Notes: a model not told the origin generated them from the letters alone. DNA of 64,000 nucleotides from Escallonia rubra (GCA_033065855.1 JAVXUO010002279.1:1-64000), one strand, 5' to 3'. Positions 10,866 through 24,035 are shown, counted from the first letter of the stretch. A program made the numbers and translations.

Positions 10866-11115
10866 TAGTTATACAAAAAATGCTCTTTGTACGATTTCAA
10901 CTTGTATCATCCCTTGCAATGCCGTATTAATTACTATCATTGCAACTGGTCATTGTGAGAAAACTTTCTTCCCATTTAATACTTGGTACTAAAACTAAAT
11001 TGGAGGACAAGCAAATTCCGGTGAAGTTAGTGAAAAATATTTCACCATACCCTTACTAAGGGAGTTTGATTGTCGTTAGACATATTAAACCACAAAAGAG
11101 TTCGGAGAAAAATGG
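10865..11115. repeat. Dispersed repeat, copy 1
   Basis: About 240 bp match 12920-13180 with roughly four-fifths identity by eye. Shared landmarks are ATGCCGTATTxATxACTAT, TTGGAGGAxAAGC and GAGTTTGATTxTCGTTAGAC. Both copies are in the same orientation about 2 kb apart. Function unknown. Confidence 0.6.
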
Positions 11116-12090
11116 TAAATTTAGTTGAACTCCATCTTTTAATCGTATGAGCTGTTTGATAAATGCACTTTAAGGGTTTGACTAAATCACAGAGTTGGCC
11201 TTGGAATTCGGGTTGCGTTTGGAATTGGAGCATTCTGTTGTTTGGATCATCAATTTGGAATGGTAATTCAGATACTTAGCCATATCTATTGAATTAATTA
11301 TACTATGTTGGCCTATGCCCAACTGCTATCTTGCTAGCGAGAAGTTATTAGTCTTAAGGAGGGACTAATACTTGGCCCACCAGCTGCGACCGCGCTACTG
11401 TCGATGGATTGTCGCTGGATCTTGTATGAACACCTCTGCTAGGCTACCGCCGCCGGTAGCCACTACTATTGCCCGAGTTACAAATTTGATTAAAGAAATT
11501 AATCTTATGAAGAAATGATATTTGATTTTTAAATTTTACTGTATATCCAAACAACGAATATTGGTTTTTCTGAATACAATTTATAATTCTAATTCGACAA
11601 TCCTTTTAGAGTCTAAGTCTAATTAAATCTAATAGGCATCTTTTAATCCTTTTGGTTACTAGATTAAAATCACTTTTAGTAATCCTGCACATATTTTTAT
11701 ATTACCATCATATAATTTCATCATATTCACTTCCATTCATGTTTTCTTTTTTTGGCGATGTCAAAAAGTTATTTATACTTAATATCCAGACAACTGTGTC
11801 TTCTTCCATAATAGAAATTTTCTTTGCTCTCAACAACGCTCCTCTGTCTCAGCCAAACAAAATCCATCTTCATGGTTCGCGACATTGATGACAAGAACGA
11901 ACGAGGATGTGATTTTTTCCCCCACAACAATAGTCGAGCCATAGGTCTCGTTGGAGTAATGCTGGCTCTTCAAATTTTGTTCTTAAAAATTAACTCAAAA
12001 TAACAAGCATGAATAAAGTATTTGAAGACAGTGGACTTCGTTGTTTTACACATAAGAATTAGAATGTGCGATATAATTCAGAATAAAAGT
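11116..12090. other. AT-rich spacer, nothing recognised
   Basis: Intergenic-looking AT-rich DNA. I see no conserved protein motif, RNA gene or clear repeat. Confidence 0.5.
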
Positions 12091-12097
12091 CGAAAAG

Positions 12098-12630
12098 AGT
12101 AATTTTGCCGACACCTGCACTTTTCTGCACACACCACTTATTTAATCACGATAGACCACTTAAATTTATAGCCAACTTAGGACTTCCTTTTATAGTATTT
12201 GCTTACATTTTGAAAGACATTTTTTTTTTGGCTTCAACTCAGTTAGAGCAAACTTCCTTGGACATCATTTCCTTCTTCAGCGGTCAAAAATTGTTGCTAT
12301 ATCATAATAAAATACGTCACAAAAAGCAATTATCAACAATATATCATTATTAAAAAGGACATTTAATTATGGCACGAGTAGCCGGCCACCTACCAATAAT
12401 TTCCACAATCCTTTCCCCTTTTGTAGCTGTCATGGCACGAGTTGTCAGCAGACTACGAGTTATCAAAGACAGTGATATTTATGGTCTTATATATAACAAT
12501 CCGGGTGTCTCATATAATCTTGAACAAATTTTCAAAACAATGACTTTAGTATACACTACATTTTTCTGTCCGCGCCACTTATTCATTTACAATTGACCAC
12601 TTAAAGTTAAAGGCAACTTGGTCTTTTTTG
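12098..12630. repeat. Pair of about 90-bp direct repeats
   Basis: CACTTATTTAATCACGATAG at about 12128 and CACTTATTCATTTACAATTG at about 12578 lie in diverged copies of the same 90-bp stretch, about 450 bp apart. Each continues with ACCACTTAAA. Non-coding. Confidence 0.5.
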
Positions 12631-12914
12631 AAACCAAATTAAAGATTTTATGAATAACTTTTTGACTGTAACTACAACTACCATGCTAGAGAGTGTACTT
12701 AATTAAATATTATGATGGTACATATGGGAACCGTGTAAAGATACCAATACCCTTTCTTAGTTTGTGACAAGCTGTAGGTGGTTTAAGAAGTCCGTTGTTG
12801 CAATCATTGCTAAGAAGTATCTTACTAACTAACCTAATTTCAACAAAATCCGTGTTAAGTTTGATTTGAAAGGTGTTTGAGTGAGGGGCTTTGACGAGCA
12901 TGACTGATGTAGAC

Positions 12915-13185
12915 CTTACCTGTAGTGGTACATAAATGTTCTTCGTATCATTTCAACTTACCGACCATTACGATGCCGTATTGATAACTATTATTGCAAC
13001 AGGTTCATCATGAGGAAATTTGCTCGTGGTTTAAAACTTGGAGCTCAACAAACACTTGAATTGGAGGATAAGCGAGTTAAGGTGTAGTCAGTGACAAACA
13101 TTTCATCATATACCTGATAAATAGTAGGAGTTTGATTCTCGTTAGACATGTATATCGATAAAAGAGTTTGAATCTAAGAGCAAGA
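12915..13185. repeat. Dispersed repeat, copy 2
   Basis: Diverged direct copy of 10865-11115 (same landmarks). It abuts the copia remnant, so the pair might be relics of an element's flanks, but no terminal structure supports that. Confidence 0.55.
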
Positions 13186-13189
13186 TAGA

Positions 13190-14449
13190 GGGGACAAAAA
13201 AATCAAGATTGTGGATGGGTCTCTCTCGGCAATTGCTGGGACAGGATCCATTGCGTTATCTCCATCTATAACTCTGCATAATGTTCTTCATGTTCCTAAA
13301 AACTCTTGTAATATGTTGTCCGTTAGTAAATTAACTAATGATCTCAAGTGTCAAGCTAATTTCTCTTCTTCTCGATATGAGTTTCAGAAAATGGTCTCGC
13401 GGAAGATGATTGGCAGTGCTAGAGTAGGTGACGGCCTCTGTTTCTTTGCAGACGGGACTAACACTGGAAATCATGTTCAGAGTACCTGTTTTAGATTTAT
13501 TTTTGTTTCTACAATATACTTTTGGCTTTGGCACTATAGATTAAAACATCCAAGTTTTTATTATCTAAAACACTTGTTTCCTAGCTTATTTAAGTCCATT
13601 TAGTGCCGATGTGAAAGTTGTGAATTGGCTAAGCATCATCATTCATTTTTCCCTTCAAGGCCATATCAAGCTTCAAAACCATTTATGTTAATCCATAGTG
13701 ACGTCTGGGGACCATCTAGGGTTTCAACAATTTTTCAAAAACAAAAAAAAAATGGTTTGTTATAGTTTACTGTTTATGATGGGTAAGTCGAGTGTACTTG
13801 TTAAGGGATAAATCTGAAATAGAAAAGGTTTTCAAAGTTCTCTATACAATGGTGGCAACACAATTTCAAGAAAAAATCAAGGTTTTCAAAGTTTTATATA
13901 CAAAGGTTTTCAAAGTCTTCTACTGCATCCTGAGATATTTAAAAAGCTCTCTAGGAAAATGACTTCTTTAGAAAGAACGAACGACACCTTGAAGCATACA
14001 CAGATCTACACTCGGCAGGATCAATTAAAGAGAAAATCGGCATCAGGGTACTGCACTTTTGTATGGGAAAACTTAGTAACATGGAGAAGCAAGAACAAAG
14101 TGTGGTGGCTCGTAGTGGTGCCAAGATAGAATATAAATCAATGGCTCGTGGGATTTGCGAGATGACGTGGCTAAAACGAGTTTTGAAAGAACTAAAAAGA
14201 CCTATGACCATGCCTATGAAGTTGTACTACGAAACTGAGACAGCCATTAGCATTGCACACAATCCAGTTCAACAAGACAGAAAAAAGCATGATGACATTG
14301 ACAAAAATTGAAGCAGGAACTATTTGTAAGCCATTTGTTCCGACATCACATCAAACTGCAGATATTCTCACAAAGGAACTGTTTAGGCCTGACTATGAGT
14401 TTCTCATTAGCAGGTTAGGCATGCTAGATATCTATGCACCAACTTGAGG
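13190..14449 (+). pseudogene. Ty1/copia polyprotein remnant, internally deleted
   Basis: Protease and pre-integrase sequence opens the fragment (ADGSL-like VDGSLSAIAGTGS, LHNVLHVPKN, then LWHYRLKHPSFYYLK). Integrase zinc-finger residues and the start of the catalytic core follow (CESCELAKHHHSFFPSRP, FMLIHSDVWGPS). After about 13900 the sequence jumps straight to the RNase H end (SIKERKSASGYCTF-like, KIEYKSMARGICEMTWLK, LYYETETAISIAHNPVQ) and the terminal ADILTKELF ... LGMLDIYAPT. The rest of integrase and all of reverse transcriptase are missing. Several stops and frameshifts remain. The gag side and the 5' LTR are also absent, so this is a dead relic in the plus orientation. Confidence 0.85.
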
Positions 14450-14760
14450 GGGAGTGTCGAATTATGAGGAAGATTAAGCCATTAACCTGGATGATTAGCA
14501 AAATCTAACCAAGTCAACGATTCTGTTATCGGTTTATTAGGAAAGTAGGTTTGTTATGATAGTAGATTTGTTATTATTGTGTAAGTTTTTTATTTTCAAA
14601 TGAAAGAAATCCCTTGAAATAAGGGGTTTACAGGGATTTCATAACTTATTTGGGGGTATGATTTTCTAAAAAGTCTGTATATTCGGTATTATGCAATTGA
14701 GAATGAATTCATGTTCTCTTTTCTTCCCTTTTTCTTCCCTAAGAACTACCCAATGTAACT
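14444..14760 (+). mobile_element. 3' LTR of the copia remnant, with polypurine tract
   Basis: The polypurine tract TTGAGGGGGAG ends at 14454 and is followed by TGTCGAATTATGAGG, the expected TG start of an LTR. A TATA-like GTATATTC sits near 14688. The 3' end is not certain; a plausible CA end lies around 14750 in CCCTAAGAACTACCCA. No matching 5' LTR was found. Confidence 0.6.
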
Positions 14761-15950
14761 TTCATGATAGCTGGGTAGAAAAACTAGTACAACCCAATGT
14801 TTTAGATAGTAACATTGATATTGAGATGGTATAGTTAGGAGATGAAACTTTTCTAATGATTGATTGGAATTCGTATTTGTTCATTTTCAATAATAATTAG
14901 ATTTGAGTTGATGCTTTAGAGTTTTATTAAGAATTGTTACTGCGTTTCTAATAGAATAGGTTTTATTTTAACTTGGTCTTTTGTTCTTTGATTAAATTTT
15001 CACTGAATCAGGGCTAGTTAGTACTAAAATTGTTGGGTTGTGACTTTTTGTCGCTCTACACTATTGCAGAATACTATTCTTATCATGCCTTTGTTGACCT
15101 GGTTTGGTTGGTGATGGAAATCCAACACCCTACACTATTGTAGTTACGGCCATTGCATTTTGTATGTAGTTTTCGCTGTACATTTGATAGGCCACCTACC
15201 AAATATGAAGTGAAAGAAGGCTTATGAATAGGGCCACTTAACCGTCTCAAAAAAAACATCCGAAGTTGCATCTTCTTTTGAGTGTAATACGTGAGATATA
15301 GTAAACCTTCTTCTTTGAGAGAAGTTGGATAAAAGGGTCTCAGGTTTTTGGAATTAACTCTTAGGAGTTCTCTTGCACTTGTTTCGATATTCTCATAGTA
15401 AAAAGAAGTTTGAACTCCCCGAGGCAGTAGGTAACTTATAGCCGAACCACGTTAAATCTTGTGTCCAAATTTTTGTGCACCTATTTTTTATATTACAGTT
15501 CTCGCTACTAGTTTTCCCCTCAAATAACAATGTTCCACTGCATCTACGTGAGCGATACTAACACGAGTCGTCACTGGGATTCTAGCATATTTTGTAAATG
15601 TATTCATCCTTCGCCTTGCGAAAGTAGTCGAGGAGATTGCCTTTTCCTCATTTTCTCTGCCCAAAATCGCTTTATTATTGGTTGGTCAGCAAAAAACAGA
15701 ATTTCACAATTATATACAGCGACAATAAACGCTTCAACTAATACTAAAAAAAACTAATAAAATGTAAGGTCCAAGGCTCGCCCGTTTCAGCTTCTGTTTT
15801 ATCGTCTCTAAGTAAACTACAGAATCTGTTTTAGCAGGATACAACTTGAATAATATCAGACATGTTTCAGGCGACTTAAACATGAATGCACGCACCACAA
15901 TTTGACAAAGGAACCATAGCTTCAAAAGAAAATGTGGGTAAAAGAAAAAC
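14761..15950. other. Spacer; FKBP 3' exons looked for and not found
   Basis: AT-rich DNA downstream (minus strand) of the FKBP exon at 15951-16060. I searched it by eye on the minus strand for the exons that encode the FKBP catalytic domain and saw none. No other gene recognised. Confidence 0.5.
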
Positions 15951-18298
15951 CTGCTGACCAGCTTTGGGGCAATCACCGTTACCAACTTCAAAATCCTGGT
16001 ACATAAGCCCAGAATCATCCTTTACATAGTTTTCTGATGCCACTGCTTCGACGTCAAACCCTGAGCAAAATCCCCAGACACAATGTTAGGAAAGTTCACG
16101 AATTACTGGGATAAAGATTCAGAAGAAAAGAGGATATGTGACTATTTATTATTTCAAGAATGGACCATTGGCTCATTTCCTTACGCGCATGACAGACCTT
16201 CTCTAACAAAGCTTGGGAAGTTTTCAGGGGCATTATTTTCTCTCTGGATCCGTTTATTTTGCTCAAGAAGGCGCTTCTCGTCGTATGGATTCTTACTTTC
16301 TGTTTTTCCAGAGGAAGGCAGAGTTGGAAACAAGCCTGACGAGCACAATAAGAGGAAGAGTTGTCTCTGCTTCAACTTTTCGTCATAAGGAGATACATAT
16401 CCATTCTGTTCTCCAGCAGTGCATACAATATTAACCCTAAGCAAGTAAACAAGTGGAAAATTGATTGAAGCACTGTAACAACAGTTATCAGCCCTACCCA
16501 TCATCTTTCAATTGACGACTTAGGCAACATTGGGCTACCAGCTTTTTCTGATAAAAAATTTCTTAGAGCGTGGAGAAAGCTGAGAGAACCCTACCTGAGG
16601 CAAGATCTTGTGAAAGCACTAGAAGAGAGGAAAACTGATCTATTTTGTCGAGGCCAAAGACAGAGGAAGCATAAAAACATAATAGTAAGTCTGTATACAG
16701 AATGAATTCGAAAGATAGCCTAAGAGAGGGAAGGAGTTCAGTGGTGACATTCTCTCAGCCAAGAATTTCATCGTAAAGGTTTCTTTCCAGAAATCAAGCA
16801 ATGAGATGCATATCCAACTTCTTCCTATCCAAGCACCTATCATCATACTTACAGACTTCAACAGCAAAATTAAACCTACTTGAAAGCAGATGATCAATCA
16901 ATTTGTCCATCTCTTTGTAGTTCAAAACTTGCCCTATTCACCCGAGGATCCCTTTAAAAAAGAGACATTATTACTCTCCCTGGTTCCACCAACCAGATGG
17001 CACATATTTAGCAACAGGTTTCCTTCGAGAACCTGGCTGTTCTGCTCTGATACAAACCCCAGTAGGTTTATCTTTTCACGCTTGAGAACTTTTCTTCTTG
17101 ATAAAGGGTCTATTATTAGACCAGATTCCAAAGACCAGCTGCAATATGGCATCACCAAGATATCTAGGATCTTGAAAACAAACTGTGGTGTACCTGTTTC
17201 CACCAAGATACCAGTTATTGCCTAAGAAAAAACTAAAACCTCACTTCTGATTAACTGGCTTGCTATGGTCTGTTCACATTTTGGTTTATTTTAGCGTCTT
17301 AAGTAGCAAAAGGTAAAGGGTGTTAAACATCACACTAAGCCTCTAAGGGCTTTAAACATCACAATAAGACAGAATAATGCAAGGCATTGCGCTATGGGTT
17401 CTTGTGCATCAAGCGCAATAGAATGATGTGTCACACATCACAATGAACCAGCTAAAATAATTGTCAGTTTATCATTTATTGCTCAAAATAGAGACTGCAA
17501 CTTATAGACAACCCACTAATGGCTGGTATCGATCAGCTATTTGCACAGTGATCAAGAAGGACTTTCAACACGTCTACAACCAAATTTACAGCAGGCAATC
17601 AGTAGACATATTTTTCATATGACTTCCTAAATAAACAAAGAATAATCGATATGCCCCACAAGATAAGCCATGAATCTGCTTTGGATCAATGCACTTGTAC
17701 CTTCCAGATTCTGCCTTGAAAATTTACAATTGCTGGGGTTTTTCAGTATAATCATATGTTGGGATGGTCGTCAAAACACAATAATTTCTTCTGTTATTGA
17801 AGGCATCGTGTGGATGACTAAAGTTTTGTAATAACAAAGTTGTTGGGTAGGTAAACCAAGAATGAGCAAGCCCTTTCATGGAAACCTCTTACACCATAAG
17901 TGAGTATTTTGATGTTCTTATACCATGAATGCAGACAACTATATATTCAAAACCCGGATTAAAAAAAAAAAGATCCATTCAAAACCATGATTAATCAGCT
18001 CGTCTACAAATTGCATGAACGATAAACTTCAGTATTTAAAACCCACTCTAATAGCCAAAGATAGTAATGACTACCATACGTGTAAAACACATCTATTAAT
18101 GTGTGAATCCTACACGGGGCAAATGGGGTGTATAAACAAATGAGGAAGCAGATAGAAGCAGGAATCCCAAACAAGAAGGCAGGGCCACGAATCTTGAAGT
18201 GGGTGCGTTTTCATAAACAGTTTGTGGAGAGAAAGAGAGAGTGACTTACTGGAAAGTGATGGCTTGGGTTGAAGAGAAGAAAATGAGAGCATCAGCAT
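15951..18298 (-). pseudogene. FKBP20-2: Plastid-lumen FKBP-type peptidyl-prolyl isomerase (FKBP20-2-like), 5' exons only
   Basis: The best-preserved exons encode the N-terminal region of chloroplast FKBP20-2. Exon 1 (18298-18250) starts MLMLSFSSLQPKPS at the first of two close ATGs and ends at GTAAGTCAC. A later exon, ending at 16198, carries GYVSPYDEKLKQRQLF, a hydrophobic lumen-targeting stretch, and NPYDEKRLLEQNKRIQRENN ... FVREG. It splices over a 137-nt intron (16061-16197) in correct phase to 16060-15951, which reads GFDVEAVASENYVKDDSG ... CPKAGQQ and ends at GT. These exons are open. The exons for the PPIase domain (expected to begin VTFHYVGYN) are missing before the copia relic, so the gene looks truncated. 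The large first intron lies in the duplicated unit. Other exon-like pieces there (near 17200) hold stops. Confidence 0.72.
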
Positions 18299-20058
18299 TG
18301 TTTTGGGTAGAATTTCTTCAAAGCAGAGAGTGCATTTATGCGCTCAAATCTTGAAAAAGTCTGTCACCTAAAATCTTCTTTTCTCTCCCTCCATTGGCTG
18401 TTATTATCTGGTGAGTTTCTTGGCAGAGGTAAAGACTTTGACATTTTATTCTTTATTTTTTTAAAAGATATGTTTCTGCAGAAACCGCTAAACAAAAAAT
18501 GCTCAAAGTCATACCATGGCATAGATTGTTCCTTAAAAATAGGCCTCACCGGCAAAATCATATTCCAACCTACCTACCTCCCCACCACCATTAGCTGATA
18601 ATAAGAAATGGTACCAATTTGATATGTTTGAACTCCTGAAACTATGGTAATTTGATATGTTTTTGAGCTTTTTTTGGTTAAACTCCATATTGTAATTTAT
18701 ATATATAATAGTTAGACGGGCTGGTTTTTCCACGGGTTGGACGGGCTAATAGAAACTTTTGCCCATGTCCAGCCCATATTTTTTACGGGCTCAAAATTTT
18801 GAGCCCATGTCCACCATGGTCACTACTAAAGTAAGTCCATGTCCATTTTTTTTAGAGTTAGCACGGGTTGCCCAGCCCAAGTTGCACCCCTAGTTGTAAC
18901 CTAGAGGCGGCGCGTTGAAACCTATTGCACCGGTATACTCCGTAGGGGCGCGAATGGTCTTAAAGAGAGTGACCTAGTCTGCGTCTCAACCCAGTAGTAG
19001 TATAGTTGTTTCTAAGGTGTTCAATGTTGATCCTTCGAACCCTTAATGCTACTTCGGATGGTAAAAATAACACCCTTTTTTTTGTAAAAGATTGAGGTAA
19101 ACGTATTTCTCGTATTCAAGAAGTAGAAATTTTCTTATGATTTTATGTACCCAATTCCTTCTTTTACGTGACTTGCTTACAAATTATATTATTTTTTTGG
19201 AAACGATTACCAACATATTGTACCCATGGTTTGGCTTCATTGTGTCTTCTGTATCGTTCCTTTGGAGTGGACTTACATACTTCATCTTATTGCTAGGCTT
19301 GGGTAGGCTTTCATGGTTTGGAGGTTGACAGTGGTTGTTGTGATTCGACCTCTCTTTGGTGCTCGTTTCACATTGTTGATGGGTTTGCATTCAAGTTCGG
19401 TGGTGCTCACCCCCTTCTTCTGATCTGTGGTGTGTGGTTTGTGCTGTGTTGATTAGAGGCAGTTGGGCGCGAGGCTCTGCAATGCTAGTGCTGGGGTGGT
19501 ACATCTAGTTGGGGTTTTCTCCTGCCAAGGTTCCTTCTCCCTTCTCCTCCCTTCCCTAAGTAGGTCCCCCTCCCCCTCTTTCGGATTAATCACCTAATTA
19601 AGTTGGTGTTGTTGTGAATTGGGTCTAGTGTGCACCTTGACTCCCTCTGAGTGTTGATCCGACGTGGTGGTTCAGTAGGGGTGGTGTTGGTAGGAAATGC
19701 AGTTTGCGTGGTCTTATTTGATGACGAGAGGACGCAGTAGTTATGCCGCTCTGATTCGTCTCACAAGTGGGTGGTTGTTTCGGTTGTTGTTGCCACCCTA
19801 CGGTGAGGTTTGGCCTAGTACCGGAGGCTGGTCCCGATTGATTATGTAGCCTATGGTTGACGACAGTGCGGAGGATCAACCATGGCTCTAGCTTTGGGCA
19901 ATGTGGTCGATGATTGTGGTGCGTGCTGCTATGGTGGTCTATGGCAGCTCCTTTGATCTTATCAGGACACATCGTTGAGGAATTGACAGGTGAAGGCTCA
20001 GGCAATGGTTCTTTCATTTGGCTTTATTGTATTTTTTTTCTCGTCGCTGCCTTGTAGG
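16353..20058. repeat. Tandem duplication, unit A (3.7 kb, no large insertion)
   Basis: Unit A starts at AGGAAGAGTTGTCTCTGC and its copy starts at 20059 with AGGAAGAGTTGTCTCCGC. The two match along their whole length with frequent substitutions and small indels (around 10% by eye). Landmarks in both are ATCATCTTTCxATTGxCGAC, GCAAATGGGGTGTATAAACA, GCACGAGG-type stretches and GGTTGGGGTTTTCTCCTGC. A holds intron 1, exon 1 and upstream DNA of the FKBP gene. It keeps uninterrupted sequence at the two places where unit B has insertions: near 18541 for the CACTA and near 19340 for the copia. Confidence 0.88.
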
Positions 20059-22392
20059 AGGAAGAGTTGTCTCCGCTTCAACTTTTCGTCATAAGGAGAT
20101 ACATATCCATTCTGTTCTCTAGCAGTGCATACATTATTAATCTTAAGCAAGTAAACAAGTGGAAAATTGATTGAAACACCGTAACCACAATTATCGGCCG
20201 TACCCATCATCTTTCGATTGTCGACTTAGGCAACCTTGGGCTACCAACTTCTTCTGAACAGAAAATTCTTCAAGCCTGGAGAAGGCTGAGGGGGTCCTAT
20301 CTGCAAGAGGCAATATATTGTATAAGTAATAGAAGAGAGGAAAAGTGATCTATTTTGTCGAGGCTCAAGACACAGGAAGCATAAAACATAATAGTAAGTC
20401 TGAATACAAAATCCATTTGAGAGATGACCTAAGAGAGGGAAGGAGTTTAGTGGTGACATTTTCTCAGCTTAGAAGTTCATCGCAATGGTACATCAAGCAA
20501 TGAAATGCATATTCAACTCCTTGCTATCTAAGCACTTATCACCATACTAACAGACTTCACAGCAAAATTAAACCTACTTAAGTGCACTGTGTGAAAGAAG
20601 ATGATCAATCATTCATCCATCTCTCTTACACCACCAACTTAACAGGAACTAGCCACCACCACAATTTGGAAGAACAGTTTTTGGTTCTGAACTTGCCCTT
20701 TTCAACTCAGGCCTCCACCAACTAGATGGCACATATTTAATGACATAGTGTTTCCTTCGAGAACCTGGCTGTTCTGCTGTGATACAAACCCCAGTAATGT
20801 TTATCTTTTCACGCTTGAGAACTTTTCTTCTTGATGAAGGGTCTACTATCAGACCATATTTTAAAGACAATTCTGCAATCTGGCATCACAGAGATATCTA
20901 GGATCTTAAAAATAAAATGCAGTTTACCTGTTTCAACCAAGATACCAGTTATTGCCAAAGAAAAAGCTAAAACCTCACTTCTGATTAACTGGCTTGCCAT
21001 GGTCTGTGCACATTTTTGTCTATTTTAGAGGCTTAAGTACACTAAGCCTCTAAGAGCCTTTAGCGTCACACTTAGACAGAATAATTCAAGGCATCACGAT
21101 AAAGGTTATTGGGCATCAAACCCAATAGAATGATGCATGACACATCACAGTGAACCAGCTACAATAATTGTTTTTTTTTAAATCATATGTTGTCTCAAGA
21201 CAGAGACTACAAACTTATAAAGACACTTCAGCAGAAATAAAGCTACTAATGGCTGGTATTAATCAGTCATTTGCACAGTACACAACTGAATTTACAGCAG
21301 ATACGTTTTTCAATCTTATGGTGCATAACGATAATCGATATGCACCAAAAGATAAGCCATGAATCTACTTTGGATCAATGCAATTGGACCTTCCAGATTC
21401 TGCCTTGAAAATTTACAATGGCCGGGGCTTTTCATTGTAATGGTATGTTGGAACGGTCATCAAAACAATGAGTCCCTTTAATTTGATTCTTCTTTTATTG
21501 AAGGCATCGTGTGGATGACTTAAGTTTTGTAATAACAAAGTTGTTGGGTAGGTAATCCAAGAATGAGCAAGCCTTTTCATGGAAACCTCCTAAACCATAA
21601 GTGAGGATTTTGATGTTCTTATACCATGAATGCAGACAACTATACATTCAGAAACCAGATTGAAAAAAAAAAGATCTATTAAAAGCCATAATTAATCAGT
21701 TCCTCTACAAATTGCATCAGTGATATATTTCAGCCTTTAAAACCCACTCTAATAGCCAAAGATAGTAACGATGCTCTGGGGCAAATGGGGTGTATAAACA
21801 AATGAGGAGGCAGATAGAAGCAGGAATCCCAAACAAGAAGGCAGGGCCACAAATCTTGAAGTGGGCAGGTAATCATAAACAATTTGAGGAGAGAAAAAGA
21901 GAGGGACTTACAGGAAGTGATGGCTTGAGTTGAAAAGCATGAGAGCATCAGCATAGTTTTGGGTATAATTTGTTCAAAGCAGAGAGTACATTTATGCGCT
22001 CCAAACTTGAAAACTTCTGTCGCTTCATCTTCTCTCTCTCAGTTGGCTGTTATACCAGAATGTAAAATCCAGAGAGTCCAAGGTAACCTAAATATTACAT
22101 AAGAGCAAGAGCTACACTGAAATCCAGCCAACAAAACACCACCACAAGGCTCAGAAGAGAGTCACAAAAACAAAACACCACAAGGCTTGGCTGTTATTAT
22201 CTAGTGAGTTTCTTTACATTTATGTGCTCGAAACTTGAAAAAGACTTTGACATTTTATTGTTCATTTTTAAGTATTTTCATCCAAAGGACTTATAAAGCC
22301 CATCATTACAAAAGTAAAACATTGTTTTTGCATAAACCACTGTACCAAAAATGCTCAGTCATACCATGGCATGGATTGTCCATTACAAATAG

Positions 22393-22760
22393 CACTACAA
22401 AAAAAAGGAGTTTAGGCGACACTAAAAAAGTGTCGTCAATGACAATAAAAGTGTCGCAAAGAAGTTTCCCGACACTTCATCAACGTTTTTCCTAAATGTC
22501 ACAAGATCCTCCGTCGGGAATTTCCCGACACTTCCAATACATGTCGACAGTTAAATTGCGACGCCTATTTGCGACACTTAGAAGTGCCTCTTATGAGGTC
22601 CATGACTCAACTTCATTTGCGACACTTGATGTGAATATGCCGGTAAATTAACGACACTTCAGTACAAGTGCCAGAAATGTTTGATGGCATTATCTTGTAA
22701 GCGTCGCTTCTATTTGCACCACTTTTAAACAAATGTCGCTAAGAGTTAGCCACGAAATTT
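22393..22760. repeat. CACTA left terminus and subterminal repeats
   Basis: After the terminal CACTAC come many copies in both orientations of the core GTGTCGC/GCGACAC, for example GGCGACACT, AAGTGTCGCAAAG, TTTGCGACACTTAG and AAATGTCGCTAAG. Such motifs are binding sites for CACTA-encoded proteins in studied elements. Here that role is inferred. Confidence 0.8.
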
Positions 22761-23572
22761 TGTAAACCGTCGAAAATTAGTCTGGCAGCTTGTAGAAAGG
22801 CATTGACATAATTTATAATAACGACATCAACCAAGTCGATCACTTTAGCGAGCACAGAAGAACCAACCACAATCTAATTTCATTCAACCATCACACGTGC
22901 CCAACATCCAAATCTATATACCACCATAGCCTTCAAGAGACTATTGTATCCAATAACATACAAATTAAAATTGTTGACTAAAAGGAACCTAAAGAGTTCA
23001 TCTCATCTAAAACCTTAACATAGAGCATATTGATTCTTTTAAATCCGACAAAAGCATTGATTGTCTTCCAACATGTAGTTAACTAAACCTGCAAAAAAAA
23101 GGGAAAAAATGACCAAGAAAATTGTTATAAAGTTAAATGGCATAACATAAGCAAAAATAAACCCAGAAACTAGCTTGCAAAAAGAACGCACCTTGACCTC
23201 CCCCTTGACTCTTGCATCTTAGTTTATAAATGCTTTAAAGTGACAAAAATCTTCTCTGCCTTTTTATGTTGAAGAACCTGAATAAGTAGATGATAAGCAA
23301 CCATTATCTCCACAACAGAAAGGCAAAATTAGATCATAAGCAGCCATATACCTGGGTAAATATCATTTGCTAGTTCTTTACCCATTCATTCATGTAGATT
23401 TTACATTTTAGCAATCAGCTTAAGGGTGGCTCCAAGGGAGAGGCCATGAACCTTGGATTTTCTTGATGGTATATCTTTTGTTGAGTGGATGTAAGGTTCT
23501 TTGATTGTGAAAAAACAAAAACCACTAACATAGCATAAGGCACAAAAGAACAGAAGCTATATATGATTTGCA
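22761..23572. other. CACTA interior, no gene recognised
   Basis: AT-rich DNA between the subterminal repeats and the first beta-galactosidase exon. It may be intron carried with the captured gene, since it ends in a plausible splice acceptor (TTTGCAG, about 23572). No exon motif was found in it. Confidence 0.45.
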
Positions 23573-23904
23573 GTGAGCCATTTGCAAATCTCAATTGTCT
23601 AGGGACTCTGTTGGCTTCATTTAATGCACCTGATGAAGATTGTTCTCAACCTACTCTGGTAGCACCCAAAGGCCCACTGGGGGTCTCATTTTGGACGACA
23701 CGTCCGCACAAGCAACAATCAATATTCAACGCTTCCAACCGGTCAAAACATGCAAGCTCAAGTCACGTGCACTTTTCACTTTTCTACGTGACTTCGTCAC
23801 TAAGAAATTCATTTTTGTGCGACGCCTCATCACGCTTCGATCGTCGCATGTCGCACGTCACATGTCACACGTCGCACGTCGGCGCGCCATGGCACTTGCC
23901 CAAG

Positions 23905-24035
23905 GAGGTTGGCCTCGGCCTTTCCCTTGGGGTTGGCCTCGGCCAACCCCCTCGGCCTCCCCTTGGGGTTGGCCTTGGCCTTCCCCCAAGGGTTGGCCTT
24001 GGCCTTCCCCCAAGGGTTGGCCTTTGGCCTCCCCC
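23905..24035. repeat. GGTTGGCCT(C/T)GGCCTTCCCC tandem repeat
   Basis: Five imperfect units of about 24-27 bp, each with GGTTGGCC and then GGCCTTCCC or GGCCTCCCC, lie within the solo LTR. The last two full units are almost identical. Confidence 0.75.

Noticed and set aside
16353-22390. Interpreting units A and B as the two LTRs of one giant element
   Set aside because: They are adjacent with no internal domain, contain FKBP exons, and lack TG...CA ends and primer sites.
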